Shown here piece after piece: positions 45,469-56,794 of a DNA stretch of 64,000 nucleotides. This stretch comes from Bufo bufo. Taxonomy: Eukaryota; Chordata; Amphibia; Anura; Bufonidae. Location: contig NC_053390.1 of assembly GCF_905171765.1 (NCBI RefSeq), positions 332,288,294 to 332,352,293 on the forward strand, written 5' to 3'. Every line of letters starts with the position of its first letter. Position 1 is the first letter of the stretch. Both the position numbers and the translations under genes were made by a program. Under the pieces are notes generated by a model. The model saw only the letters and a program-made list of their open reading frames with translations. It ran no database searches and had not been told where the DNA came from.

Positions 45469-45575
45469 GACCGACCAATCATCTTTTTCCATCTCCCGGT
45501 TCCTAAAATCAATTCGATACACGTCCCCTGATAGGGGACGTTACAGTGGTTAAACTGATAGGAATAGTACTAATT
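45469..45575 (-). ncRNA. U2 snRNA-like segment, copy 1 (pseudo)
   Basis: Read on minus, CCTATCAGTTTAA, the hairpin GTCCCCTATCAGGGGAC, a GATTTTAGGAAC stretch and GGGAGATGGAA follow in the order of U2 snRNA stem IIa, the Sm-site region and the start of the 3' domain. The 5' end and the branch-point box GUAGUA are not intact (TTAGTACTATT instead) and the 3' stem-loops are replaced. A derived fragment, not a functional U2 gene. Confidence 0.6.
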
Positions 45576-45648
45576 AACATACCACTCATATAGGGTGGCA
45601 CAGTACATTGCACGGCGCACGCGCAGTGCCCCAAATTGGAAGTAAGAG

Positions 45649-45752
45649 GACCGACCAACCATCTTTTTCCATCTCCCGGTTCTTAAAATCTATTCCATAC
45701 ACCGGCCCCTGATAGGGGACAAAACAGAGATTAAACTGGTAAGAACAGATTT
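45649..45752 (-). ncRNA. U2 snRNA-like segment, copy 2 (pseudo)
   Basis: 180 bp from copy 1 with the same flanks (GCACGGCGCACGCGCAGTGC). On minus it reads ATCTGTTCTTACCAGTTTAA, a GTCCCCTATCAGGGGC hairpin, GATTTTAAGAACCGGGAGATGG. The ATCTGTTCTTA start is closer to U2 than in copy 1. Confidence 0.6.
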
Positions 45753-45816
45753 TTTTTATTTAAAGAGGACAGCCTCTGTGGAGCTGGTTATTTTTTGGCC
45801 GCGTTACTGAACGCTC

Positions 45817-46365
45817 ATGCACAATGGCTGTAGGCTCATGCGCCCTTTTGCGGAGGTGACAAACCTGGTCAGTCAAACCCAAGGCAACATCATCGACCTC
45901 ATCCCATATGCGTTTTTTCTGGAGCGTGCCCTGCGGATAGTGCTGGATCAGGCCGTAGATGAGCATGAAGAGGAAGAGTTGTGGTCACCATCACCACCAG
46001 AAGCAGCCTTGTCGTCGTTGATTGCTGGACCTGCGGCAATGCTGGAAGAGGAGTCTGAAGAAGAGGAGTCAGAGGAGGAATTTGGCTTTGAGGAGGTGGA
46101 AGACCAACCACAGCAGGCGTCCCAGGGTGCTTGTTGACACCTTTCGGGGACCCTTGGTGTTGTACGTGGCTGGGTGCAGGAAGAGACCTTCAATGACGTC
46201 AGTGAGGACAAGGAATGGGACATGGCTAGCTTGGTATCCAACCTTGTGCAAATGGGGAGTTTGTGGTTGTGCAAATGGACTGTTTGCGGTTGTTTGCGGT
46301 GCGTTAAATGGGAAGTTTGGTCTGTCAGAGTTTGGTCTGTCACTGTGAAGCTGGCATAACCCTTA
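45817..46365 (+). pseudogene. hAT transposase C-terminal fragment
   Basis: The frame LMRPFAEVTNLVSQTQGNII then DLIPYAFFLERALRIVLDQA matches the family B segment near 33480 (LQPFDEITKLVSRSQG). The acidic tail (LEEESEEEESEEE) ends at TGA 46135-46137. Other frames continue coding-like to 46365. The N-terminal two thirds, including BED and catalytic parts, are absent and the U2-like units take their place. Confidence 0.8.
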
Positions 46366-47837
46366 CACTATCTGATCGATACAACATCATACCTGATCGT
46401 ATACACACACTGGATGTTTTAAAGCACGTTATTCCAAACAATTTAGGAATGTTAGGTGATTTATGCCCTTTATGGATTAAAACCCGACTCTGCGTCAACT
46501 ACGTAATTTTCCATGGGATCCCCCTCCGGCATGCCACAGTCCAGGTCTTAGTCCCCTTGAAACAACTTTTCCATCACCATTGTGGCCAGAAAGAGAGAAA
46601 TTCGCCTGCCTAATGAAGTCTATGGCGGTTCGCCCAGTTCGCCCATTCGCGAACATTTGCGGAAATTGCGACATCTCTAGTCGTCTGACAAACTGTCTCC
46701 GGCCACTAGACCCAAAAAGAACAATCTTACTTTCATCAGTCCACAAAATATCTCTTTAGGCCAGTCAATGTGCTCTTTGGCAAATTGTAACCTCTTCAGA
46801 AGATGTCATTTTTTTAACAGTGGGACTTTCCGGGGGCTTCTTGCAGATAGCTTGGCTTCACATAGGCGTCTTCTAATTGTAACAGTGCTCATAGGTAACT
46901 TTAGACCTTCTTTGATCTTCCTGGAGCTGATTGTTGGCTGAGTCCTTGCCATTTTGTATATTCTTCTATCTATTTGAATGGTAGTTTTTCTTTTTCTTCA
47001 ACGTCTTTCAGGTTTTGGTTGCTATTTTAAAGCATTTGCGATTATTTTTGCTGAGCAGCCTATCATTTTCTGCACTTCTTTATATCTTTTACCCTCTACA
47101 ATCAACTTTTTAATCAAGGTGGGCTGTTCTGGAACAACCCATTTCCTCAGAATTTCAGAGAGAAATGCACTGTAACCAGCATGTACAACATTTGCTGTCT
47201 TCCTTCCTTAAATAAGGGCAATAATTGCCACCTGTTTTTCAAAGAATGAATGACCTCACTAATTGAGCTCCACACTGCTATTATTTTGAAAATGCCCCTT
47301 TCAATTAGTGATTCAATTACACAGAACAGCAGCGTGCATGTCATGACTGTTGGGTCTGTTGGATTTATATTACTCTACTACACCTGCTAGTAAATTATTT
47401 TCAATGTAGAAATTATCATTTCTACCAAAAACAGTGATTGATCAGGTTAGTGATGTCTGACTACTATTATTTTGAACACAACTGTATGTGGAAATAGTTT
47501 TGGGGAAGGCCCTTTTCTCTTCCAGCATGACTGTGCCATAGTGCACAAAGCAAGGCCCATAAAGGCATGGTTGGATGAGTTTGGTGTGGAAGAACTTGAC
47601 TGGCTCTTGCCCAATATCAGTGTCTGACCTCAAAGATGATTTTCTTGTTGAATGGTTAAAAATTTCCACAGACACACACCAAAATCTTGTAGAAATCATT
47701 CCCAGAAAAATGGAAGCTGTTTTAGCTGCTAACAGAGGACCAATTCCATATTATTGTTTATGGATTTAGAATGGGATATCATGAAAGCTCCTGTAGGTCT
47801 AATGTGTAGGTGTCCCAATACTTTTGTCCATAGAGTG

Positions 47838-49079
47838 TATTGTATATTAACCTACATAAGTATATTTTTGGACTGTGAGAGCTGCAGAAAATGAAGTGCT
47901 TGGATGAAATCCCTGCATGTGCAATGCAAATGTTGCCTCTGGTCAGACACAATGCATACAGTATGTGCTGGTACTGTAAAGGATCATAAGAATATTGGAT
48001 TAACGTATTAGAGATAATTGGGGCAGACTGGACATAGACCCCACATGGAATTTTCCCAGTGTGCCAATGAACACAGGGCCACCAGAGCCTCACTGGAACT
48101 GGCTTGTTACACACTACTGAGGGCACTATAGGGGTCATTATTAGAGGAGGTCAAAGCAGCATGCTAAAGGTTAGGGCTGGCTTGGTGCTGTCACCTACAT
48201 CTCACCTCCTAAACTCCCTGCTTCATTTCTTAATTAAAGATAATTGTACTAAGAAAACAGAACGTGGCAGCTATTGATGGCCACAATGGAGAGAAAAGCT
48301 TCTGGAGTGGTATTTTGTTCTGTGGGATGGTATTCTGTGCTGAACTATGGTATTGCTGACATATACACACACTGGACTTGCATTGGCCCCATTTACTTGT
48401 GTTGCCCCACCTTCTGTGAATTTGAACTCATCTACAACATTGGGGCCATTTTTATGTTTTTTTCCAGGGCCACTTTAAGTTCTATTTCAATGTGTAATAC
48501 TTGATGAAGTGAGTGAGGTGCTAGAAGCAAAAGAAAAAAAGGGAGTTAGTTCCCCAGACCTGGGGGTATTACAATTGGTTTGTAATGTAATGCTTTATAA
48601 TATTCATATTATGTCACACTACATGCAATACATGTTGTACATCAGCAAATGAGTATAGTTGGTAGTGTTTTATCATCCCATTCTTTCCCTCCTGGACTGG
48701 TCCGACTTCCTGACAAGGTAGTGGCTGAATGAGTTAGAGTCAGTTAGAAGGAAGTGAGTAGGGAGTAATGGAGCATGTAATCCATCTCTTGTTCCTCCAG
48801 GCTAGGTGGATCACAGAAGCGGTTCATCTAAGAACACCTCATTTAGAGACTGATGTGTCCTAGGACACGTATAATTTCTAAGCTAAGGCATATCTGAGTC
48901 AGCAGAGTGATCAAGCAATCAAGTTATGAAGACTCTGCTGCAAGGTGGTGGGTAACAGATCAAGACACCATCACCGCAGTTCAGGACAGGCATAGCTTGA
49001 GACCTGCACCATACAGCATAGTGGACACTGTCAGCTAGCAAATTTCTGAGTGTCATCTTCTACCACATTGCCAGCCACC
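47838..49079. other. Unassigned sequence
   Basis: No coding similarity or clear repeat structure. 48540-49050 is weakly repetitive in style but unassigned. Confidence 0.45.
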
Positions 49080-49770
49080 ATAACCCATTATCTGGGAGGA
49101 GAAAATTCCACTTTGCTTTTTATTTTTGAAAGCCAGAGGAGCGTGCCTTTTACACCTGTGCAACAAAATCATGCAGCATGCCCCACAAAAAATGTGCACT
49201 AGGTACAGTCCATCGCAGGCCCTCTTCCAAAGAAGAAGGGCCCCCCATAAACCTTTCCCAGTCCCTCCGGGAAAGAAGGTTTCTGCAAGGGTCCAAGAGA
49301 AAATAGGTAACCCCCAGCCAAAGCCGGGGGTACACCCAGGCAACCCTCAGCCAAAGCCGAGGGTACGCCATGTCTGTGGCTCCAGCCTCAACCTGGGCTC
49401 GACCTCAGGTGAAGCACAGAGCCTCAATTACTAAAGTCAGGTCTCTCCCCGGAGGGAGTAACCTATGGGTTTGGCAGGGATGTGCGGAACAGGGATTACC
49501 ACACCCCCCCGGACCTCGAGGGGGGTACCCGTAAGGGTGCCGAACCCAAGAAATCCTAGTGACAAACAAAACATGGAAAGTGAACACACAGTGAACATAA
49601 AAAATAAATAAAGTAAATGTGTGCCTTTACGGCCCAGACATTTGACTGCTGCTGGACGTGCTGCTATCTGTTTTTTGCACTCAGTAAAGAAAACTGTTCT
49701 TTGCTCTACAATATCTGCCTGGTTCCTTCATCATCACTCACTTCATCGAACCCCAGGGAGTGATAACCTG
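49080..49770 (+). other. Possible solo LTR-like sequence
   Basis: GC-rich block with several short inverted repeats (ACCCCCAGCCAAAGCCGGGG), then AAAAAATAAATAAAG and CAGTAAAGAAAACTGTTC near 49680, followed by CTGCCTGGTTCC, reminiscent of an LTR R-U5 region. No boundaries, primer site or coding confirm this. Confidence 0.25.
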
Positions 49771-50336
49771 AAGTAGGACATTGTTACCCATCAACAACAC
49801 TACAACACTTCATCAGGGCCACTATCACTCCCATTCTCTGCATCAGTTGTTCAGTGACTCGCTGAAATATTTTTAGGTGCATGATTGGTTTTGATTGTCA
49901 CATAAGCATCCATATGTTGCAGAATGAAGAGCAACAGTGGATAAAATTGCTAGATATGAAAAGGTAAAGGTAAAAAAGAAAATAAATGAACAAAAAATGT
50001 TTGGGGAAATGGAAAGATTAGGAAAAATACTGGCAATAATAGGGATGGTAAAATAACTGGAATAAAGTGCCTAAATGGGAGGAAATGCTCAAAACTCCCA
50101 AACACTGTGGCGTGTTTATAACCGGGGGAGCAATTCCTCTGCAATAATAGGGATGGGACAAAACAGGGGAAGAGGGTACGGGAAAGACAGAAACAAAATA
50201 TGAAATCTCTTTGCCTGTCTCCCTAATACCTTACTTATCTCTGTATGAAAACTGAGAAATAGTAATTCAGGTAGCAAGGCTGGCATTAGGATGTTTAAAC
50301 CCAGAAATCCAATGCTGCACAACAGTAGAGTTCACC
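49771..50336. other. Unassigned sequence
   Basis: No feature recognised. Confidence 0.5.
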
Positions 50337-50772
50337 ATTAAAGAGTTATCCCATGACTAATGTAAAGAATGAAAATCAGACATCATATAGTACATGACAA
50401 ACTCTTATTAACAAACCTAGAACCAGCCCTGTACCTCATGGATCCAGAGATATCCCAATCCATTGCTCTGCTAGATGTTTATAAAGCTGACAGCTCAAGG
50501 GGAGTGTCTGCTACGGCTCAGGTGGCGTGTCCATGCTCTCCCTATCACAGCTCAGGAGGCGGTTGAAGGATGAAACTGAGCATGTGCGGCCTTCTCAGTG
50601 AACTGGACAAAGAAATAAAAAAACTAACAGCAGGTGACGCTATACAGATATATTTTATTGAATAACTCATTGGCTATGTTAAATTTTGAATTACATGAAA
50701 TTACACAAGAATACAGACCCAGGTGCTGGTTAGAAAACTGTAGATTATTTTTCACGGGACAACCTCTTTAAG
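50337..50772. mobile_element. TTAA-type MITE
   Basis: Terminal inverted repeats ATTAAAGAGTTATCCCATGA and TCACGGGACAACCTCTTTAA. Non-coding. Related in its tips to 25868-26239 and 61365. Confidence 0.78.
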
Positions 50773-51740
50773 TTAGGCCTCTTTCACACGAGCGTGTCCG
50801 GATAAGGTCCGAATGCGTTGCGGCAAACCCGCGCGAGTAGGTACCCAATTGCAGTCAGTTTTCATTGCGCGGGTGCAATGCGTTTTGCACGCGCGTGATA
50901 AAAAACTGAATGTGGTACCCAGACCCGAACTTCTTCACAGAAGTTCAGGTTTGGGTTCAAGGTTGTGTAGATTGTATTATTTCCCCTTATAACATGGTTA
51001 TAATGGAAAATAATAGCATTCTTAATACAGAATGCTTAGTACAATAGGGCTGGAGGGGTTAAAAAAAACAAAAGAATTATATAACTCACCTTAATCCACT
51101 TGATCGCGCAGCCCGGCTTCTCTTCTGTCTTCTTCTTTGAGGAATAGGACCTTTGATGACGTCACTGCGCTCATCACATGGTCCATCACATGATCTTTTA
51201 CCATGTTGATGGATCATGTGAAAGACCATGTGATGAGCGTAGTGACATCATCAAAGGCCCTATTCCTCAAAGAAGAAGACAGAAGAGATGCTGGCTGCGC
51301 GAACAAGTAGATTAAGGTGAGTTAATATTTTTTTTTTTTTTTTTTAACCCCTCCAGCCCTATTGTACTATGCATTCTGTATTAAGAATGCTATTATTTTC
51401 CCTTATAACCATGTTATAAGGGAAAATAATAAAGATTGGGTCCCCATCTCGATCATCTCCTAGCAACCGTGCGTGAAAATCGCACCGCATCCGCACTTGC
51501 TTGCGGATGCTTGCGATTTTCATGCAGCCCCATTCACTTCTATGGGGCCTGCGTTGCGTGAAAAACGCTTAATATAGAACATGCTGCGATTTTCACGCGA
51601 CGCAAAAGTGATGCGTGAAAATCACCGCTCATGTGCACAGCCCCATAGAAATGAATGGGTCCGGATTCAGTGCGGGTGCAAGGCGTTCACCTCACGCATT
51701 GCACCCGCGCAGAAATCTCGCACGTGTGAAAGAGGCCTTA
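50773..51740. mobile_element. 968-bp foldback MITE, copy 2
   Basis: Termini TTAGGCCTCTTTCACACGAG and CACGTGTGAAAGAGGCCTTA. Shares most of its interior with 39955-40859 (CCCTTATAACATGGTTATAA, CTTAATCCACTTGATCGCGC, TGCGTGAAAATCGCACCGC). Directly abuts the preceding MITE. Confidence 0.88.
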
Positions 51741-53049
51741 TTGTATTGTTAACTTTGTATATATTACCTCTTATTTCAATGATAAAAGAGTCAAAAAACT
51801 AAAATGAGTCATCTCCATGGAGATGTCGGCACTCAAGATATTAGGAACTATAAGCATTGTTAACCACTCCCTGGGGCAACAAGGAGCAATATTATACCCC
51901 ACAAATGGGCCTCTGTACATAATTAAATTACCATACCGCTTGTGTACCTATGATAGTGACTCCACTTTAATCTGTCAAAGTATAGAAATGTGTTGTGTGG
52001 CAACGCTTACAAAAATACTGTAAATTCTTGTACGTAGGCTAGCATTTTTAGTAAGCCAAGCCAAGAAAGATTGCTGTCTGCAGGTGATGACTGATGAGAA
52101 GCATAAACTGAACATGTTTAATTCTAGCAATAAAATTTACTGTTTCATATAGAACTTGTTAGCACAAAGCGCAGATTTATTCTCTGAAATAGTTTGAGAG
52201 AACAGTGTAATAAAACCCGTCTCCAACTCACAACATATAATTCATAATTTATGAGTTGGTAATACTTAATATTACCAAAAAAACAAACCACACCTTTACA
52301 AGTTTCAATTTCCTATTTAAAGTCTACAACACCATAAAATGCCTGAGCAGGCGGGGATATTAAGCTAATGATTTCATGTAATGTGCTTCAGATCTGACTC
52401 TTACACCAGACACCGAGTCTAGTAAGTTGTCACCACTCCAGCTGAACCACCATATATGATAATTATATAGTTTATATATATCATCACTTGAAAGGTCAGG
52501 AACGTTTTTTCTAGGTGGGAACTTTACACCCTCCTTCCTATGGATTTACAGAAGTGAAGGTCTGTGGCCTTGCCACTCAGATTTCAAGAAAGAAAAAAAA
52601 AACACTAATGTCAGGGGCAGAGCTCTTGTTGCTGCTTATGTATAAGTAGAAAAAGAACATATTTTACTGCTCCACCTGTTAGTTTTATTAGTTCTGGTAT
52701 GGCTTACCACAGCCCACTGAGCACTGTTGAAAAAAAAAAATTTGTACAAAAGAAAGAAAATAAATATATTGATATAAGGTCAAAATGGAATTTGTAGCGG
52801 GTGTCTGAAAATGTGTTTTTCAGGGTTGTCACAACAAATGTTTTTAAAAGAATAATCACATGAAAGTAAAAAAAAAGTCTGTTAAAAACAGATACACTAT
52901 CAGTTTTTCATGGCTATTTTTCATCAGTGTGTACATCCATTTTCTCTTTGTATATCCTTTTTTAATGTTTGTTTATCATCCGTTTGGCATCCATTGTTAA
53001 CATCTATTAAAAACAAGCATTAAAAGGGGTGAATTTCAATTGTTCTTTT
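51741..53049. other. Unassigned AT-rich sequence
   Basis: Nothing coding. 52870-53035 has weak palindromic character (GTTAAAAACAGATAC, TATTAAAAACAAGC). Confidence 0.45.
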
Positions 53050-53290
53050 TAATACCCAACCCCTGCAGTACCCTCAGTATATATTATGCCCCCCCACAGT
53101 GTCATCAGTATATATTAATGCCCCCACAGTGCCCCCATATAAATTATGCCCTCTGTGGTAATCCCAGTATATGTATTGGCCCCCACACAGTGCCCCAGTA
53201 TATATATTGGCCCCCACAGTGTCCCCAGTGTATACATTTGCCCTACATAGTGCCCCCTGTAGATATAATGCTCCCCAACTATCACCATCC
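53050..53290. repeat. About 30-bp minisatellite
   Basis: Units of CCCCCACAGTGCCCCCAGTA followed by TATATATTG, about 8 degenerate copies. Confidence 0.85.
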
Positions 53291-53480
53291 GCAACCCCTG
53301 AAGTGCCCACAAATAAAAAAAAAATAATAGAATACACACCTCACCACAGGCATGGCTGGGAACACTCCCTCTGGACTGGAGGCAGCAGTACTTGATGCTC
53401 CTAGGATTGTTACATCACATGATCATCAGGTCTTGCTGCCTCCAGTGCAGAGCGAGTGGTCCCTGTGGGCCTGTGAAGGG

Positions 53481-53481
53481 A

Positions 53482-53515
<34 letters not shown>

Positions 53516-53516
53516 T
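53481..53516. repeat. (TA)n microsatellite left of the split-repeat element
   Basis: About 34 bp of TATATA ending 14 bp before the A1 repeat. A second AT run begins directly after the B2 repeat at 60425, so the element may have entered an AT-rich microsatellite. Confidence 0.9.
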
Positions 53517-53530
53517 TATATACAGTACAT

Positions 53531-53621
53531 GTATTAAGGCTGGTTACAGCCTGTATTTGTGGGCGGGGCTGCTGACTATATCTTACCTCGTGTCCTCCCC
53601 CTGAGGACGGTCGCTTCATGC
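53531..53621 (+). repeat. Split direct repeat A1
   Basis: Begins GTATTAAGGCTGGTTACAGC and ends GGTCGCTTCATGC. 91 of 91 bases identical to A2. Confidence 0.95.
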
Positions 53622-53689
53622 TGACTTCTCCGTTCCGCCCCGTCACTTCCGGTTCACGGTCGCGTCACTTCCGGGTAAGTCTCGGCCCC

Positions 53690-53895
53690 CTGGGCTGCCT
53701 CGGCTGGGGGCAGCGTTCGTCCATCGCCCGGCCGGGCTCGGCCGGTCCTTCTCTTCTCTCCAGCTCCGGGGGAGCCTCCTCTTGTCAGGTCTGTTTTGGT
53801 CCACAGCAGGGTTCGGTGGGTCCGGCGCCCGCAGCGCTTCAGGTGGGGGCGGACTGTTCCGCTCGGCTCCCCCTGCACCTCAGGTCTTCAGCGGT
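53690..53895 (+). repeat. GC-rich module, copy 1
   Basis: Contains GGCCGGGCTCGGCCGGTCC, CCAGCTCCGGGGGAGCCTCC, GCAGCGCTTCAGG and CTCAGGTCTTCAG. Its parts recur at 54018-54110 and 56725-56786, on either side of the Penelope-like insert, so a second module copy was split by that insertion. Confidence 0.65.
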
Positions 53896-54554
53896 GTAGC
53901 AGAGCTAGAGTATGATAAAAAAAAAAAAGCACGCACTGCTCTGCTGCCTGTGTTCAATTTTTCTTATGTCTTTGTTTTATCCAGCAGGTTCCTCAAATGT
54001 TAAAGAAAAAAAAAAAAAAAAGCCCAGCTGGGCTCGGCCGGGGCTCCCTCTCTTCTTCAGCTCCTGGGAAGCCTCCTCGCAGCGTGCAATCCTCTTTTTC
54101 TGTTTAGGCCATGTCGGCAGGGGAATTATATGGAAAGTGGTCAAAAATAAAACTTAACGTTTAATAAAGATATTTAGAATAAATGGGTCCCAAGATAAGA
54201 GATGAACAATTTATATAAATATACACACGCGGAGCACCACGGCGGTTTACCAGACAGATGTAGATGGTGCCAAAACCAAAAAAGCAATAATGTAAAGTGC
54301 TCGGCGGCACCAGAAAAAAACCGGTTGGTCCTACCGCACAGATGGGGTACTCCAGAAACAGCAATTAACCGGCCGGTGTTGATAGATATTCACACCGTTG
54401 TAGACGGTAATCACGTAGCACAGGGAGGTTTGTAGAACTGGCTGGCCCTAGAATAGCCCTGGAGCCCTACACTCGCCTATGTGACCGGATGACGGAAACC
54501 CGCCACCAGTCACCTACAGGAACCTCACCCTGGAATTAATGCGCCCTAGAGAAG

Positions 54555-54640
54555 CCCTTGCTTACCTAATCCCTACATGCATGTTTCGCTGGGGAGGGAT
54601 GAGTAACAAGCTCATCAGGGGAAACATGGGAGCTTGGGCT
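54555..54640 (-). ncRNA. Hammerhead ribozyme motif with intact core
   Basis: On minus the conserved boxes are CTGATGA (54618-54612), G...C closing stem II, GAAA (54587-54584), stem III ACATGCATGT as a short palindrome, and the cleavage triplet GTA (54576-54574). Stem I begins TCCC/GGGA and can extend with AGCCC/GGGCT beyond an internal loop. Stem II has only 3 pairs (GCT/AGC) with a large loop, the weakest point. Penelope-like elements are known to encode hammerheads in their terminal regions, which matches the position. Confidence 0.65.
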
Positions 54641-55346
54641 GAATCTGTGCTGGGTGCACTGACAATAGTGTCAAAAGTGCACTCTGCACAGAGACAAGAA
54701 ACACCACAATCCAGATATGGATCTTAAGTGGGCAAATTAGCTATGAGAGGAAAGGGGAATCAGGATATGGAGCCCCTCTCCTAACAGCTGAGACGCATGG
54801 GCTGATGTAGCCTGGGTAGCAGTGGACAGGCGCTACCTTTTAAAGTGAAAGCCAGCCTCAGACTGAGGCTTGGCTAGAGCACGCCCACCTCAGTCCGAGC
54901 GAGTGATGAACGCCCGCGCATGCGCGGAGCGATACAACGCACAGAGAGAGGAAGGCAGGGAGGTGGACGTATGACAGAGATGACGTCACCACGTCCCATC
55001 TCGCAAATACACGCGAGATGACGCGACGGTTACCAAGCCAACGGGACGCGTTCACAGGCATCGTCGGGCCGCGCAGCTCCGGGTATGTTGCTGCGCTCAA
55101 TATGAACCTGGTATTATATGGCAAAATGATAAAGTAATATATGATTCAAGACTATGTTGGCAGTATATGGACACATATAGGAGGGGCATAAGGGGAGATG
55201 GTAAAATTGAAGGAAGGGACAGGTAAACGAGGAAGGGGGGAGGGGGAAGGAGATGGTATATACTTAAACACAAAATGTAACTATGAACATATATGGGGGC
55301 AGTAGAGGGCACCCCACATATATTCAATGGGTGATCAGTCCTTGGG

Positions 55347-56740
55347 CTATATGAAGCAGCCGAAATTGAGCTGTTCATTGAGCCCCATGGGTGAGACTGT
55401 GCCCAGCATAAAAATCCAGCGGGATTCCTTCTGGAGCAGCGTGCGGTCCCAGTCTCCCCCACGGGCCGGACGAACAACTTGCTCAATTCCTACTGCCTTA
55501 AGGCAGTTTGGATTCCCCTGGTGGTGATCATGTACATGCCTCGACACTGCTGTGTCCCTGTTATTGGCAATGTCGCCAAGATGCTCACCAAGGCGTCTAC
55601 GTAGCTCACGTTTTGTTTTTCCTACGTATTCCAAACCGCAGGTGCAGGTGATCTTATAAATGACGCCCTGTGTCTTACAATTGATAAAATCTCTGATAGG
55701 AAATGTTTTTGACAAATTGGAGCTGTAAAAGGTTTTGCCTGGTTGAATGAGCCCACAGGCTACACAGCCACCACACCTGAAGCAGCCTATTGGCCTACGG
55801 TCAAGCCAAGTGCCTTGCCTAGGAGCAGGTGTAAAATGGCTGTGAACAAGGAGATCCTTCAAATTGCTGCCCCTTCTAAATGTAATTTGAGGGTAGTCAT
55901 GTACAGCTTCTTTAATATCTGGGTCCATCAACAAGATGGGCCAATGCTTACCGAGGATCCCTCTTATCTGGTCAGCACATCCATCATAAGTACCCAGCAG
56001 TCGGATCTTCTGGTCCTGGGGCGGTCTCACCCTAGGCACCAGGAGATCCGAACGGGCCGTACCGGTCGCCCTACGGTAGGCCTGTCTAAGTACATCATCG
56101 GGGTACCCCCTATTGAGAAACCTGGTCCTTAGGTCATTGGCCCTCTTTTTGAATTCAGATCCCTCGGAGCAGTTACGCCTAAGGCGTAGATATTGGCCAC
56201 ACGGAATACCCCTTTTTAGGGGGGTAGGGTGGCTACTGCTCCAATGGAGGACTGAATTGGTGGAGGTGGGTTTTCTAAAGATGGTTGTAGAAAGCTCATC
56301 ATTACCTTTCCTTGATATAGAAACATCCAGGAAAGGGAGGCTCACTGGATCAAATTCGTGCGTGAACCTCAAACCTATGTCATTACAATTTAGTTTGGCG
56401 ACAAAGTCAGAGAAGGATGACTTTGAATCGTTCCAAATGAGGAAGACGTCGTCGATGTAACGGGCCCACAGGCCTATGGGCCCGGTACTCGACAACATCT
56501 CCTCAGAGAAAACATAGGTAGACTCCCACCAGCCCAGGAGCAGGTTAGCGTACGCCGGCGCACAGGAACAACCCATCGCCGTGCCTCTGAGCTGGTGGTA
56601 GAGTCTCGGGCCAAAAAAGAAGAAATTGTGCGTCAACAGATACTCGAGAAGCCTCAGGACAAAGGTGTTATGTTGAGAGAATTGACAGCCCCTCATACTA
56701 AGATAGTATCCCACTGCCTTGAGGCAGGGCCGGCGTCCTC
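55347..56740 (-). pseudogene. Penelope-like reverse transcriptase with GIY-YIG endonuclease, 5' truncated
   Basis: Penelope-type proteins join a telomerase-like RT to a GIY-YIG nuclease that nicks the target. The open frame spans 476 codons from 56777, but true homology starts only near LKAVGYYLSMRGC, so the N terminus and the first RT motifs (with the first catalytic Asp) are missing. Present are RGTAMGCSCAPAYANLLLGW (RT motif B), ARYIDDVFLIW (motif C, both Asp intact), LPFLDVSISRKG and FRKPTSTNSVLHW. After these come a Cys cluster (CFRCGGCVACG), then GVIYKITCTCGLEYVGKTKR with LRRRLGEHL of the GIY-YIG domain. No stop or frameshift in this part. Because only the 5' end is lost, this looks like a young target-primed truncation. 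Confidence 0.88.
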
Positions 56741-56794
56741 GGCGCTTCAGGTAGGGCTGACCGCTCCCGCACATCAAGTCTTAAAACCGCATGC

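Larger units (their letters stand above)
44170..46680 (+). mobile_element. Non-autonomous hAT element carrying U2 snRNA-like segments
   Basis: The right terminus TTGCGACATCTCTA lies at 46679 and the left region has CATTCGCGGCTGGCGAACATATG (about 44173-44195). The left tip is imperfect, so no clean TSD is seen. Inside are a 125-bp tandem array, two 180-bp units with U2-like sequence, and the last third of a hAT transposase. Confidence 0.75.
43927..47230 (-). pseudogene. Tc1 transposase interrupted by a hAT insertion
   Basis: The N-terminal part (47230-46682 on minus) holds helix-turn-helix remnants, [30 protein letters not shown] and [18 protein letters not shown] with the first catalytic Asp. 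The C-terminal part (44193-43927) holds YGVGPIYRMPGIMDQFEYIR, FQQDNDPKHTSKRATSWF (second Asp) and WPAQSPDLNLID, where the catalytic Glu of the usual NPIE reads Asp just before the frame ends. The segment between the parts is not contiguous and some residues are lost, so the hAT insertion came with a small deletion or later decay. Dead. Confidence 0.85.
43518..47484 (-). mobile_element. Inner Tc1 element, split by a hAT
   Basis: TA lies at 43516-43517 and 47485-47486. Termini CAGTTGTGTTCAAAATAAT and its complement ATTATTTTGAACACAACTG. Its transposase is in two parts on minus, separated by the hAT at about 44170-46680. Confidence 0.92.
43023..47837 (+). mobile_element. Outer Tc1 element of a three-level nest
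   Basis: The inverted ends share TATGGACAAAAG (left 43028, right ending 47832), with TA at about 43021-43022 and 47838-47839. Transposase scraps lie on both sides of the insert: 43160-43440 (IIKHNVKCWKKW, then a WWMS-type stretch) and 47490-47765 (LVEIIPRKMEAVLAANRGPI, the usual C terminus). Many stops. An inner Tc1 splits it at 43518. Confidence 0.85.

Noticed and set aside
45469..45752. A functional U2 snRNA gene
   Set aside because: The 5' end, branch-point recognition box and 3' stem-loops are absent or altered, and both copies lie inside a transposon.
49080..49770. A host gene exon or a confirmed retroviral LTR
   Set aside because: No coding similarity, no TG...CA boundaries, primer-binding site or adjacent pol; kept only as a weak LTR-like note.
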